Source: Coffea arabica | Taxonomy: Eukaryota; Streptophyta; Magnoliopsida; Gentianales; Rubiaceae | Direction: 5' to 3' | Length of the DNA stretch: 64,000 bases | Assembly (NCBI RefSeq): GCF_036785885.1 | Contig: NC_092320.1 | Span: 17,733,557-17,797,556, forward strand | Shown here: piece after piece, positions 47,248-60,545 of the stretch | Numbering within the stretch: the stretch's first letter is position 1 | How the letters are laid out: the number at the start of each line of letters is the position of its first letter | The notes under the pieces: model-generated | Seen by the model: only the letters and a program-made list of their open reading frames with translations | The model's database searches: none | What the model was told of the DNA's origin: nothing | Made by a program: the position numbers and the translations under genes

Positions 47248-47533
47248 ACCGGCTTTTGGAGTTACTGTAGGGAGTTAGGTTTATTTGTCGAAACTCTTAC
47301 TTTCAGTAAGAAAATGTTAGAAAGAAACTCATTCTCAGGGGCTTGGGGGGTCTTTATCTTCTAGCAGCAGGGCACCCTGTGGGGTTTCTATCCCACATCG
47401 GTAAAATTAGGGGTTGGGGTTAGATTTGTAAGTCCCTCACAGGACTCCCAAAGTTACCGGCTTTTGGAGTTACTGTAGGGAGTTAGGTTTATTTGTCGAA
47501 ACTCTTACTTTCAGTAAGAAAATGTTAGAAAAA
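47248..47533 (+). repeat. Pair of near-identical direct repeats, 208 bp apart
   Basis: ACCGGCTTTTGGAGTTACTG and the following 60 bases (to TTAGAAA) occur at 47248 and again at 47456 with almost no differences. The spacer between them contains TCCCACATCG at 47391. No coding frame. Confidence 0.85.
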
Positions 47534-48023
47534 AAACAAGAAATGCCCTTCTAGATTGGATAGCAAATTCATCTCAGCAATTAAGTTGAACTTAATTGGA
47601 TTCCGCTATGGGCAGGCAGCCAGTCACTGAAAAAGCAGGTTTCAGCATGGCAGGACAATGAAATACAGTAGATGACTGAGTTACTATGGCTTTTATTTGG
47701 ATTTAGTCATTGGTTGTCTATTGTCTATCATTTTCTTTTTTTATTTATATGTATACTTGGAGCTTGATATGCTGAAATAGAAGGATCTCAAGCTTAACTG
47801 CTTAACAGCATAAGGAGGACTAGCTTTCAGTATGGCTTGTAATTATGCTTCTTCATATAGGTTAACTTTAGAACTATTCAACTGGAGGTCTCCCCCTGAA
47901 CTTTGATTTTAGTTTTCTCGTGGGCTCATGCTCATGGGTGTAAACTGTAAGGTGGATTGAATCAGAGAATATGTACATGACAACAAATTTGTCAGGTAAA
48001 AATAAGTAAGAATACCAATGACT

Positions 48024-48070
<47 letters not shown>

Positions 48071-50124
48071 GTATAAACTACAGGTATTTGCATCTGTTTT
48101 GCGGTCTGCGACTAATCACGTTCGAATCGGATCGGATCGGATCCCTTGTAGAAGAAAACTCTTCCAATGTTGTCATTTCCATTTACACGAGTTTCGAACC
48201 TAAAATCTCATGATTAAAATATGTAAGCCCGTTCTACTTACACTAACATCTGTTGGTACCAATGGTTGTGAATCGTAATAGTTATTTGAAATATGGAAAA
48301 ATGCATAGAACATCATAAAAATAAAAATAAGAATGGTGATAGGTATTTTTTGCAGAAATAGGAACATATGATAGGATACTCTGATCTCAATTTTCTACCG
48401 GAGATGCTTAATAACATCATCAAGTTTGTCAGAGTTTGTGCAAACAGGATAGTTCAATCTATGATGGACCTAAAATCATCAATCGTATTATTAACTGATT
48501 ATTCTATAGGGTGGTATATCTCTGTCAATGATTTCAGGGCAGAAAAACGTTTTGTTTATCAACTCTAAAAGAAAGTTAACCTAATCAGCAAAAGAAACTA
48601 ACATGCGGGTAATGCTTATTAGCATTGGGACGCAGGAGTAATGCAATTAGATAACAAACACTTGATCCCAAATTGATTTACAACTAACATTAAGATATTT
48701 ATTTACAGCAAATGAATGGCCAAAAATGGAAAAAGAGGAACTTAGCGGACTTGCACATTAACTCAATCTATATTTATCTAAATTAAGTCTGAATATTGAT
48801 AAACTTTTATATTCAGTATTAACTAGATAATGCAAGCGAAATTGCGACATTTAATTACGAGAAATAAAGGTTACACATGAATTACCATATAAGGATGAGA
48901 ATTGTGAAATTTATTCACAAAATAATAGGACCACGAGAGATTTTGTTGAAGAAATAAAAGGGGAACCATTTTGTTATTGATTTGTACTTTAGTCGTATAG
49001 TTATGTTTCTTAGTGTTAATCATACACTAAAAAAGTGGTTAATTATGTTAAATCCCACTAAAGTATACCTTGATCCTCATTTTATCCTTGACCTTTTATT
49101 TCTGTCACTTAAATCATTTTTTATACCCAACTATCTCTCTATTATTGTACTTTTTCTTCGTCTTCTCTATTCTTTTTCCTTTACCTTTTCTCTTCCTTTG
49201 TCATCTTTTTTCATTTTTTCCCTTTCTTCTAATTTTGTCATTCATTCATAAATCCTTCATGTAGTTGAGGGATTCTCAAAAATCTCAAATAATTTAGGGC
49301 TAATATATAATTTTCTTTTACTTAATCCTCCACTTTGCTGGTCTTCTCCTCTTTGCTATGATTAGAAGGGGAAAAAAAAGAGAAAATCATACAGCTAGAC
49401 TAGGTGGGTTGCTATTATTATCACTAGATTATTCTTTGCTGCAGTTGCAACCCATGCCTAAATTCTTTTTGTTTTTGTTCTCTTTAATCTGCCTCATCTG
49501 AAATATCATTATTAAACATTATTTAAAAAGTACTCTAAAAGTACTTTAAAGAATAGTTTAATTTTTTTTAATGTTTAAAAAATATTTCAAAATACATTTT
49601 AAAAACTCTACTACTCTTAAATATTCCAAAATATTTTCTAAAAATATCCTAAAATATACTCTAAAAACTCTGCTATAGTAATTTTTTTTAAAAACGCTCC
49701 TAAAAATAGCTAATCTAAACGGACTTATTCTAGCAACTAGAAGGGAGCGGTGGTGGGGGAGGGGGAAGGGAGAAGAAGAAGAGAGGAAAGAAAAGGAAAA
49801 AGAAAAAAATAATTTCCATCAAAAAAAATTTTCTTACAACTTCTACAGTAAAATTTTAGCTAAACGCCTAAAAAACTCATTTGTCAAATGGACCTATGTG
49901 TTGTAACATAAATATAGTCAAAGAATTGAATGTATAAATTGCATAATACAATTTTGAATTCCCTTTCAATCTCCCCCAAATTTTTTGTTCTACTCCACAA
50001 TTGTGTGGATGTCGAAAAAATTTAACCAATCCCAAAAAATTTCAAATCGCTTTGATCATGTGTTATAACGTTTAAAGTAATTTCACTTAAATCATAATCA
50101 ATGTTTAGAATTGAACTTAAACCA
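47534..50124. other. AT-rich spacer left of the Helitron, with microsatellite and SINE-like patch
   Basis: A TA microsatellite lies at about 48027-48067. About 48100-48265 on the minus strand has a tRNA-like B box (AGGTTCGAAACTCGTG at 48201-48186) and may be a SINE remnant. 49100-49260 is a pyrimidine-rich run and 49735-49810 a purine-rich run. The Helitron's 5' end may lie in the last few hundred bases; A/TCTCCCCC at 49969/49970 is one unproven candidate. Confidence 0.35.
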
Positions 50125-50330
50125 TGAATTGAACTTTGTCCGACAAGTTTAATATTAAAACGTGTTTAATATTATCAAATGTCTTTATATTATCAAATTA
50201 AACACATTTTGTATTATCAAACATTTTGTTTATATTATCAATTGTTTAAGTAAAATGTATTCTGGTTTTTAATATAAAAAACCATCACTTGTGTTTAAGG
50301 GGTTTCTAATATAAGGATAACCATCTATAT
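50125..50330 (+). repeat. 5'-side copy of the Helitron subterminal repeat
   Basis: Shares GTTTAATATTATCAAATGT, AAATTAAACACATTTTGTAT and AAGTAAAATGTATTCTGGTT with the three units at 62300-63900, in the same orientation, with more divergence. Confidence 0.8.
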
Positions 50331-51228
50331 ATTTATTTTAAAAAATTGATAAATTGATAAAGCTAATAGGCATTAAAAAATATCTAGAATTATGGTGGAT
50401 ATAAGAGAACAACTAGATAAATTTATATATTTATTAAGTGATAAGTGATAAGTGGATATATTTTTTTTATATGCATATGTGATAAACATGAGATATACTT
50501 TATTCCTCAATTTTGACCAAAGAGTTCAATCATGTGTCATAGGGGTTAAATCACTTGTCTCCCACTACCATCTATTTTTTACTGTTTTAGTCATTCTGAT
50601 GCTTATTTTGTGGACCACTTTCTTCCTAAGGTTGGCTATATTTGTCATTTCCAGATTCTTTGTCTCGATTTTGCATATTTCTTGTTTTTTACTGATCATC
50701 GATGAATACATTGGCACCAGAGATTTCATGCAAACAATTTGCTACGTTCAAAAAACCAGTTTACATGCAAATTACAGCGCATCTTGCATCTTACAACTTG
50801 CTTCATACAGCTTGCTTCGAATCAGGTATTTTCTTATGCTAATCCAAACTTAGTTCACATGAGTTTTTCAGCTGTTCCATGCAACTAGAAATTTCTTTTA
50901 TTTTAATCTGTACTGAGGTGCTCCAATTTCTTATAATACGCAGTAGCAGAGATACTTTGATAAGCTTCGTCTGCTGTCTCCATGGAGGTTTTCTACTCTC
51001 TTTCCTTCGTTCAACTGGTTTTTTATTGTTTTTTAATATATTTAGTTCATAGCTCATTCCATCTGTACTGATAGTCTTCATCCTTTTTAGCTGAATAGTT
51101 TGTTCCTTGCACATCACCACTTATATACCTATCTATCGATATATATATAAACAATATATATCTGTCCATACGCATAGATTTTCCTCTGTCTATCTTTGTT
51201 TGTTGCTTGGTATATATGTATAAAAAAC

Positions 51229-54200
51229 ATGAGCTGCTCCAAGCTATCCATAACGGATGATCCTGATAAACTTCGTGAGAAAAAGGATAAGCGAAATCGT
51301 AAAAAAAGAGAAAAATTTGCTGCTCTATCTGTCGAAGAGAAACAGGCTCAGCGCAAAAAAAACAGAGAAGCTTATCACAGAAAAAAATTGGAGAAAATAC
51401 TTTCCAAGTCCTTGCCACAACAATTTCAAGAAGCTTCTCAATCACCAGTTTCTGCATCTGTTATCCGTAGCCTTTCTCCTCAACAATGTTCTCATGGTAC
51501 ATAGTGATTCAAAAACTCTTACTATATTCTCATAATCTGTATGTGCATAGCATATTTATCATAACCTGTCTATTTCCCTTATTTTGTTGATGACTAGCTT
51601 TGAATGATAAAGTTATCCAAGCTATTGGTTCTCAAACTTCCAAACTCAATGAGAATGTTCATGGAATTATTGGTTGTAATCAAGGTTAGTCATAGAATTT
51701 TTTTTCCCTTTACCAACTTTTCTTAGAATTCCAACCCCTACTTTTGTATATATTGAATTGCAAATTTTTCTACCTGACTTTCAGGCGATTCACGCAGTGA
51801 ATTCTCACACTCTCATTTTACAGAACACTTTACAGGTACCATTTCTATCTACTTTAAATCAATGAATTCATGTCAACTTAGTTGTATATGTATTAGTGTT
51901 TCTTGCTATATTGTAGTAAATTAGACTGTGCATTGTTTGTTATCCAATCTGAATTTCATTTTTTTTATAATATTCATGCAACCAATCTGAACTCTGTCTA
52001 TTGTAATAGGTGCTCCAAAACCTGGTATTCGGATTTCTCCCTCTGCAAATAACAGTGATGAACTAGCTTCTGCTCAGTTGGGTAGAAAATTAAAGGAACA
52101 GATTTCTTGCTTCTCAAGCTATGAGAAAGGTACATGGTGTACTTTGTTTTTGATATATCTTTCCTACTCAAATCATAAACAGTATTCTATTGATACAATA
52201 CTCCATCTCTAATTTTTATACGTAGGATCTGCTTCTAACTGTGGTACACAACATACATGCGTAGCTACTGACATGCTGCACAATGCAGGTGATTTAAGCT
52301 TCGAAATTAATCATTGATTATTGCTTCTTATATATAACCATCAACATTATCATGATCAGTTATATTAGTATTCTTGTTTACTTTTCAGATAAATCATTCA
52401 TATGCATGAACTGCTACAAATTCTTGACAGAAATAGCTGAACAAACTTCAGGTCAAATGTTCTTTGAGCTTTTTAAAAAAATTCCTTCTGCGATTGTGTC
52501 TAACAATTCCATGAACTTTACCTTGAACAGATTTGTCAGCTATCCTCCCAATGTACCAGCTGTATCAAGTCCCTGATAATTGTTCTGCTAAAACAAGAAG
52601 AATTGCAGGTTATTAGCTTTGATCTGAATTTACTATCTTGTATATAGAAAAACTCAAATTACCATATGAGCTGCTTGACGATTCTCATTTCTCACTATTG
52701 TTTCTTATTTCTCACTCAAGTTTCTTATTTCTCACTATTGTTGTAAACTAATTTGCCATAAAAAATCCATCAAATAACCATCTCATTAAAATATATTAAA
52801 TTGTTTAATTGCTTCTGATGTTGATCAGAAAACTTCAGTATGCATTATGTAACCTCAAACCACTTCTATTCATACAAATACCTTGATCATATTACTACCA
52901 CTACATGTATAAAGCTTATGGCTTCTGCTTCTAATTATATATACTTGAATCATTCAGGCAAAAAGCATTCATCAGCGAAACAAGTGAAAGCTATTAATAA
53001 CAAAAAGAAAAAAAACAGAGGTACAGATTACAAATCACTGATTGTTCCTCTTTTACCTCCTTATGTTCAGTTCCAACCTTTAGTTTAGCTGAACTAATTG
53101 CTAAATCTATAGGTAATCAGCCTGTTGATGGAGTTCATGCACTCAAATTTATTAATCATCAGGCAGATAGATTACCTGCAAAAGCTGATTGTCAGTACTG
53201 TGGAGGGAAAAAAATGCACTCTGAGACACCCAATTTCTGTTGCTCAGACGGACAAGTAGTTCTCCATGAGAATAAATTGCCAGATATTCTTGTAGAATTG
53301 TTCACTGGTCATTCTGATGAAGCTTTATCCTTTCGTACATATGTCAGAACATATAATAATATGTTTGCCTTTACTTCCTTTGGTGTACACTATGATAAAT
53401 CACTTTGCAAGAGAACAAATGGCATTTATACCTTCAAAGTTCAAGGACAAAGCTATCACTTTATCAAAGACCTTATTCCACATGGAGGATCTGGATTATA
53501 TCTGCAACTGTATTTTCATGATACAGATCATGAGCTTCAAAACAGAATGGCAGTTTCAGAAAGATTAACAGAGAGTATAGTAATGAAGATCATGGAAGTC
53601 ATGAAGTCTAATCCATACGCATGTTTTCTGCGCAGTCTAAGAAACGTTCCAAATTTGGATTCATATCAGATAGTCCTGAAATCACATTCACAGAATGATC
53701 AACGAGTATTCAACCATCCAACAGCTTCTCAGGTTGCAGCTCTTTGGACAGAAACAGAGAGTTCAGGAACAAGTTATGCTAGACACATTAAAATTTATAC
53801 AAAAGAAGGAAGGGATCACCTCGTCCAGTACTATTATGGCTGTTACGATCCTCTCCAATATCCACTATTATTTGCACTTGGTGAAACAGGCTGGCATCCT
53901 GGAATCAGAAGATTTGTCAGAGAAAATGCCAAAAAGAGAAAAAGATCTGTTCAGAGAAACAAACCTACTGCTGTCCTCACCAATTTCAAATCTGCTGAAG
54001 ACATGATATCTGCTGAAGAAGAAGGTATTCCTAAGATGAATAACTAATACATTATCTATATGCAAATGTCTTATACATTACTTATGTACATTGCTCACAT
54101 CTTGCTTACATAATTACTGATCCTGAATTACTTGTTTTGAGAACATACTACTCGCATTATCTTCGATTAGTCTCACATGATCCTATATCTTATCAATGTA

Positions 54201-57200
54201 TGCAACTTCATATAGTGAAACCAGTTACTTATACCTTATTTTTGTAACTTTCAGTTTCCAATGATCCTGAAAACAATGGTGAATTTGTGTCAATGCGAGA
54301 ATATTATGCTTATAAATTGCAGATCAGAGACAAATATTCTCCAAACATACTTAACACTGGTAGATTACTTCAGCAATATGTTGTGGATATGTACATCAAA
54401 ATTGAAAGTCAGAGATTGGATTACTATAAAAGCAAACAAGAATTCATAAGGAGAGAGCAGCTGCAAGGCGTAATGGATAGTGTTATAACAGGTCAATGCC
54501 AAGCTTCAAAAGTAGGCCAACGAGTAGTCCTTCCAGCTTCATTCATAGGAGGCCCTCGAGACATGAAAAGGAGATATGTTGATGCTATGGCTTTGGTCCA
54601 GAAATTTGGCAAACCAGATTTATTCATTACAATGACTTGCAATCCTTCATGGCCAGAGATAAAGAATCTCATGCTTTCAACAGATGAAGCACATAACAGG
54701 CCGGACCTGCTCACTCGAATCTTTCACGCAAAGCTTGATGTTTTAAAACAGGAGTTATTCAAGAAAGAAATATTCGGATCTGTTGCTGCTTACACATATG
54801 TCATAGAGTTCCAGAAACGCGGTTTACCTCATGCTCATTTCCTTATAATTCTGAAGCCATGTTCAAAACTTTACTCGACAGATTCTTATGACAGAATAGT
54901 TAGTGCAGAGATTCCAGATGAAAGCAAAAATCCACATCTTTTCAACATGGTTCGCAGACACATGATTCATGGCCCTTGTGGAAAAAGAAATCCAACCAAT
55001 GTTTGTATGCGAGGAGAACATCAGAAAAAATGCAGGAATAATTATCCAAAACCATTTGCCGATAAGACTTTTCATGGAGATAACACATACCCTACTTATC
55101 GAAGAAGAAACAATGGATACAAAATGATGGTCCGTGGACATGAGCTTGATAACAGATGGGTTGTTCCATACAATCCTTACCTTCTTGCAAAATTCAACTG
55201 CCATCTGAACGTGGAAATCTGCTCTACAGTCAAGGCAGTAAAGTACATGTATAAGTATATCTACAAAGGTCATGACAAGATTCATTTTGTACTCAATTCA
55301 CAGGATTCTAATCAGCTGAATTCTGATGGTCATGTCTGTGCAATCGATGAGATCAAAGACTATCAATCGGCTAGATGGGTCTGTGCTGTGGAAGGTATAT
55401 GGAGAATATACAGGTTCCTGCTGTTTCAAATACATCCTGCTGTTATTCACTTACAGCTTCACTTACAAAACTGTCAAGCATTGAATTTCAGAGAAGACCA
55501 AGACCTACGTGATATAGTAGCAAATAGATTTGCTAAGAGAACCATGTTGACAGAATTTTTCTACATGAATTCTACTGATTCTCTAGCTCAGAATCTCAAA
55601 TGTACTTACAAACAGTTTCCTGAGCACTTTGTTTGGTATCCAGGAAGGAGGAAATGGGAACCAAGAAAGCAGAAAGACTCTATAGGTAGGATAGTAACAG
55701 CCAACCCAATGGAAGGAGAACGATACTTTCTCAGATTGCTACTCACAAATGTCAAAAGTCCAACTTCATTCGATGACTTAAGAACAATAAATGGAGCATA
55801 TGTACGTACTTTTCGGGAGGCAGCAATTCTCAGGGGTTACTTTGAGTCTGATAAGTCACAACAACAATGCCTTCAGGAAGCAGCTATGTATCACATGCCA
55901 TATACTTTGAGAAGATTATTTGCCACACTACTTGTTCATTTTCCTCCTTCAAATGCCAGGTATCTTTGGGAACAATTTGAAGAGCCATTATCTCAAGATA
56001 TCAGCAGAACTCCACAAGTATCAGTTGATCAAATTCGTTTCCAGGTACTGTACCAGATAAATCAGTTCCTACAATCAATGGGAAAAGATATCAATGAGTA
56101 TGCTTTAGTTCCAAATATCATGAATTTTGATAGCTTGAACAACAACACTCGTGATATAATAGCTGAAACAACAATCTCTGTACCAGAGCATGACTTATTA
56201 GCAATTGAACAATTAAATGCTGATCAGAAAAAAGTTTTTGATATTATTATAAATGCAGTTTTTGTTGAAAAAAAAGGAGCCTTTTTCATTGATGGACCAG
56301 GCGGAACAGGAAAAACATTCCTTTATCGAGCACTACTAGCAGAAATCAGGTCAAAAGGACACATAGCTCTGGCTACAGCATCCTGTGGAGTTGCGGCTTC
56401 GATTCTTCCAGGTGGAAGGACAGCTCATTCAAGATTCAAGATACCAATTAGTGGAACACGAGATAAGCAATGCAGAATTAGTAAACAAAGCTCATTAGCA
56501 AAACTGCTGCAATCTGCAATTCTGATCATCTGGGATGAAGCTCCAATGACACACAAGACTTCAATTGAGAGTGTTGACAAAATTCTCAGAGACATAATGG
56601 ACTGCAACAATTTGTTTGGATCAAAGGTCATTGTTTTTGGAGGTGACTTTCGTCAAGTCTTGCCAGTAGTAACAAAAGGATCAAAATCTGAATTTATCGA
56701 TGCAAGTATAGTGAACTCATACATATGGCCACAGCTACATAAGTTGCATCTGACTCAAAATATGAGAGCAAGATATGATGCAGAATTTACTGAATATCTA
56801 CTCCGCATCGGAAATGGAACAGAGCCATTTATCTCCAAGAATTCTATCCAGATACCTGCATCAATGCTGATAAGATATACCAATGAGGAAGAATCAATGA
56901 ACACATTGATCCGCACAGTGTTCCCAGATTTGAACGCTTTTTGCCAGGACAATTTCTCTGCAATTAATCGTGCTATTCTGACAACAAAAAATGACTTTGT
57001 GGATCAAATTAATCAGAGGCTCATTGTACAGTTCAAAGGACAATTGCAAGAATATACCAGTCGAGACAAGTGTATAGATAGCTCTGAGCAGACAATCATG
57101 GAAGATTTGCTAAACAGTTTGACTCCAAATGGTTTCCCTCCTCATAAGCTGCTTCTCAAACCATACTGCCCTATCATGTTACTGAGAAACATCGATCCGC

Positions 57201-57622
57201 CTCAGGGATTATGTAATGGCACCAGGCTGATATGCAAATCCTTGAGCTCCAACATTATACATGCAGTCATAACATGTGGAGAATTTGCTGGAAAAGAAGT
57301 CTTCATTCACAGAATCTGTTTTAGAGCAGAGAATAATTCAGACTCACCAGTATCATTCGAACGAATTCAGTTTCCTGTTCGACCCTGTTTTGCTATGACA
57401 ATAAACAAAGCTCAAGGACAAACACTTGATTTTGTCGGCATATATTTGCGTGAGCCGGTTTTCTCCCATGGACAGCTATATGTAGCAATGTCAAGAGCTA
57501 AGAATAGTAGTTCTATTAAAATTCTGATTAAACCATCAATATTTGACGACCAAGAAGACTCAATTACTGAAAATATAGTATATACAGAAGTACTAGATTT
57601 AGCTTATCAATCACTGTTCTAA
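51229..57622 (+). CDS. Helitron Rep-helicase transposase
   Basis: Rolling-circle transposase. Exons by frame and GT-AG sites: 51229-51496, 51598-51684, 51785-51835, 52010-52129, 52226-52288, 52389-52451, 52958-53020, 53113-54024, 54255-57622 (sum 4995 nt, 1664 residues). The N-terminus is basic (NREAYHRKKLEK). A zinc finger spans 53190-53240 (CQYCGGKK...FCCSDG). Rep motifs: 1 TMTCNPSWPEI (about 54630); 2 the HUH box GLPHAH (54820-54840); 3 the two-Tyr box KYMYKYIYKGHD (about 55240-55276). The PIF1-type helicase has Walker A GPGGTGKT (56295), Walker B IIWDEAPM, FGGDFRQVLPVV, INKAQGQTLD and YVAMSRA. ATG 51229 is the first in frame; upstream frame opens at TTG. Introns between the small exons all split codons at phase 1. 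Confidence 0.88.
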
Positions 57623-57714
57623 CCATTTGTATATCAGTTATTTGTATATATTCATGATTTTACACCTTTCTTTCGCTTCATCCAGCACTTAGCTACTTAT
57701 ATTATGAGTTGCAG

Positions 57715-59826
57715 GAGGAAAAAAATATCATCTCATTTGCTGAAATAATTCCTGGACTACAAAACTGGACAACTATGGTTCAGGTTCTAGACAAGCAAAA
57801 GCCATTACTCTCAAAGGCAGGAAACCGATATCAGAAGCTCATATTAATTGATGAGCAGGTAATACAAATTCTCAATTTTATGTCATGTTCTTTATTACTC
57901 AATTTTGACATTGACATCAAAACAACCATGACTATTCTCAGGGGTCAACAGTTGAAGCAATGATTTATAAATCAGACATTGAGTTCTTCCGAAATCATTT
58001 CCAACTTTACAAGCGATACATTCTCTGCAATGCTAGAGTTGAGTACACACCATCAGAGTATTCCACTCATCCAAATCAGTGCACATGGTACATAGACAAC
58101 TCTACTGTTGTTCAAGCAGTGAATGAAGTCGAGCCACCTCAGATTCCAGCTGTGTTCAGATTCTCACCCTATAGAAGATTCTACCAACATATGGATGACA
58201 ACACAGATATAGGTAACCAACAAATCTTACTACTAACTTGCTACTGCACACATTATAGTTATAACTCAGCACAATTGAAAATCAGATGTCCTAGGCATTG
58301 TCGCTGAAGTTCATCCTCGGATACAAAGGGCCACTACAGCTACTAGAGAAGTGGTACTTATAGATAAAAGGTAACTAAAACTATCCATTTATTCTATATC
58401 AGTTCTAAACCAGCACACATTGATACAAATAATCTCTTCTAACAAATGTTCATCTATCAATCAAATACACTACAGCATGATGCCAGTTATCCTAACACTA
58501 TGGGGTGAGCATGAAACAGATGAAGGCCAAGCACTTGCAAATATAATTGACACAATGCCACTGATTGTTGCACTTCGGATTAAAGTATCATCATATCACA
58601 GTGAGTATATAAGAAATTTCTTATGCTCCACATATTTTCTGACTTTGAACATACTGAACCTGGTAAATATTGCAGCACGTAAATTGAACATACTGAACCT
58701 CGTAAATTGAACATACTGAGCCACGTAAATATTGCAGCACTGAACCTGTCAACAAAATTTGGATCAAGCATTCTTCTCAATCCTCCAATACAACAAGCTG
58801 CTGATCTCAAGCACTGGTGACAATTCTTCTCAACAAACATCATTTGAAAATATTTTCTATTAACTGCATATTATAAACATTGTAAATAAAACTTCTCTAT
58901 TCATCACAAGGGCTATTGAGAATGAAGCAGAAATCAAAAAATTGATAGCAGAAAAAGCATACCACAACCGAGTTAAGCTTCTACCACAGCCAAGGGATGA
59001 CGAGCTGACCACTATTCAAGACTTCCTGGCATTTCCTACGGTAAATTCTACAACCCATCATTTATACACAATAATATTTTCAGATTTCTAACTACTCACT
59101 ATAATTCAATACAGAAAAAAGCTTACTGGTTGCGTGGTACTCCAAAATTGCTAGACAAAAGCCAGCGATTATGGTATAATGCTTGTCCACAATGCCATAA
59201 ATCATTCAGAGGAAAGCCTATCTGGAAAATTGTTTGCACCTCATGCAACAAACATGTGAATATAGTGACAAGATCTCGATTAACTGTAGAACTTGCTGAT
59301 TATTCTGGAGTTTTAACGCTTGATCTTTATGATAATGATGCCCTTCAGTTACTACCTTTCACACTTTCGCAGATGCAAGAGTTAGAAAACAAGGTAAGAA
59401 ATACTGTTTCCATAAGCATATAGAATATTGTCATCAACAAATAAGTATACTGTATCTAATGTCAACCTGTTCATTTTAATTGTACAGCATGAACTGAACT
59501 ATCAAGCTATTGAAGAGGCCATTAACAACACTATCATAACATGCTTTGTGAAGAAAATGCCAAACACCCATGCATCTGGCAGTACTGAAAAATACTCTGC
59601 CATTATTCTGCACAAATCCCTTCTAGCAGAGATTATATCACAGATTCCTTCAACCACTGGCTATTCAGAACCAAATCCAGAACTGCCTTCCACCAGTATT
59701 GATGAAAATGTGGTCAGTACTGCTCCAAAAGACACAAATGTGACTTCCAGTTGTCTCTCTACTCTTAAGATCAGTGAGAGCCCAACTAAAAAGCAACGCA
59801 GTGACAAGTATCAAAAGCAAGATTGA
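57715..59826 (+). CDS. Helitron-encoded RPA70-like single-strand DNA-binding protein
   Basis: OB-fold protein thought to coat single strands during Helitron replication. Exons: 57715-57858, 57942-58212, 58286-58370, 58476-58600, 58738-58816, 58911-59040, 59115-59393, 59488-59826 (1308 nt in frame, 435 residues). Blocks: FAEIIPGLQNWTTMVQVLDK (first OB fold), ATTATREVVLIDKR and VILTLWGEHETDEGQ (second), LSTKFGSSILLNPP. The C-terminal domain has a Cys4 zinc ribbon, ACPQCHKSF...IVCTSCNKH (about 59175-59250). The tail is Ser/Thr rich and ends KKQRSDKYQKQD. The first coding exon is uncertain; no ATG in frame precedes 57715 closely, so an upstream mini-exon or the Met at about 57774 may serve as start. 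Confidence 0.8.
58644..58740 (+). repeat. Short tandem duplication spanning a splice acceptor
   Basis: TTGAACATACTGA occurs three times (58644, 58684, 58707). The segment GTAAATATTGCAGCAC occurs at 58663 and 58725, so the acceptor of the fifth RPA exon is duplicated. Confidence 0.85.
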
Positions 59827-60545
59827 AAATGCCATATATTGGTTTTTGCTATTACATACTTTTGAAGCTCTGCTGGGTTAACTTTTGATAGCTGAAGCTT
59901 TCCTGTATTTTGTGATGGTCAAATATTTTACCAGCTTTTGTACACTTGCTTAGCTTTCTGTTCACTTTTGCTTAAAGATAGTTAGCTAAGCTTTTTGAAA
60001 GTGCAAACGTACCACAGTATCATGTATAACTTTTGATTTGTACAACTTGGCTACTCAACTTTCTATCCTTTAACGTTTCGTTCATCAAGTGTTAGTATAG
60101 TTTGTGATTTGCAAATATTTCAGCAGATTTTGTACAGTTCAGCAACTTCCCCTACATTCTTATTTAAACATTGTTACCTCCGCTTTTTCAAAATCCAAAC
60201 GTACCAGAATTTCATTTATAGTTATTAACATTTGCATCACAGAAACTAATCTCCCTTCACTCCCTTTCTTTTGCTTTGTGCTATCAGTCAAAGCTGATTC
60301 GATATTTACAATCATTTATTCATTGCACCTTCATTTCCAAAACAGCCAAACACCATACTACAATGGAACTGATTACCACCTCACCAAATACAAAAACAAA
60401 TACACCAGGTACAAATATTATCCAACTAAAGTTGCTAAACACAGTATCTAACCACCAACTTAGACATGGAATACACTAGAGTACAACAGCAAACATTTCC
60501 ATAATACAAATCATAAAAACTCATAAAAACATACATAGCTATCCG
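59827..60545. other. Spacer between RPA gene and antisense ORFs
   Basis: No coding frame. It has a diverged internal duplication: 59925-60035 and 60113-60230 share TTTTGTACA, CAAACGTACCA and TCAT-TATA-type blocks in the same order. It should hold the 3' UTRs of RPA and of antisense ORF A, which converge here. Confidence 0.45.

Noticed and set aside
47113-47364. Plus-strand frame of 83 residues
   Set aside because: Spans the end of a TIR element and a direct repeat; no protein similarity recognised.
47391-47400. Second USE-like TCCCACATCG as an snRNA promoter
   Set aside because: No TATA box at 24 or 34 bases downstream; sits in a repeat spacer.
50324-50345. A/TCTATATATTTATT as the Helitron 5' end
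   Set aside because: The same stretch recurs inside the 3' subterminal repeats, so it is internal to the repeat rather than a terminus.
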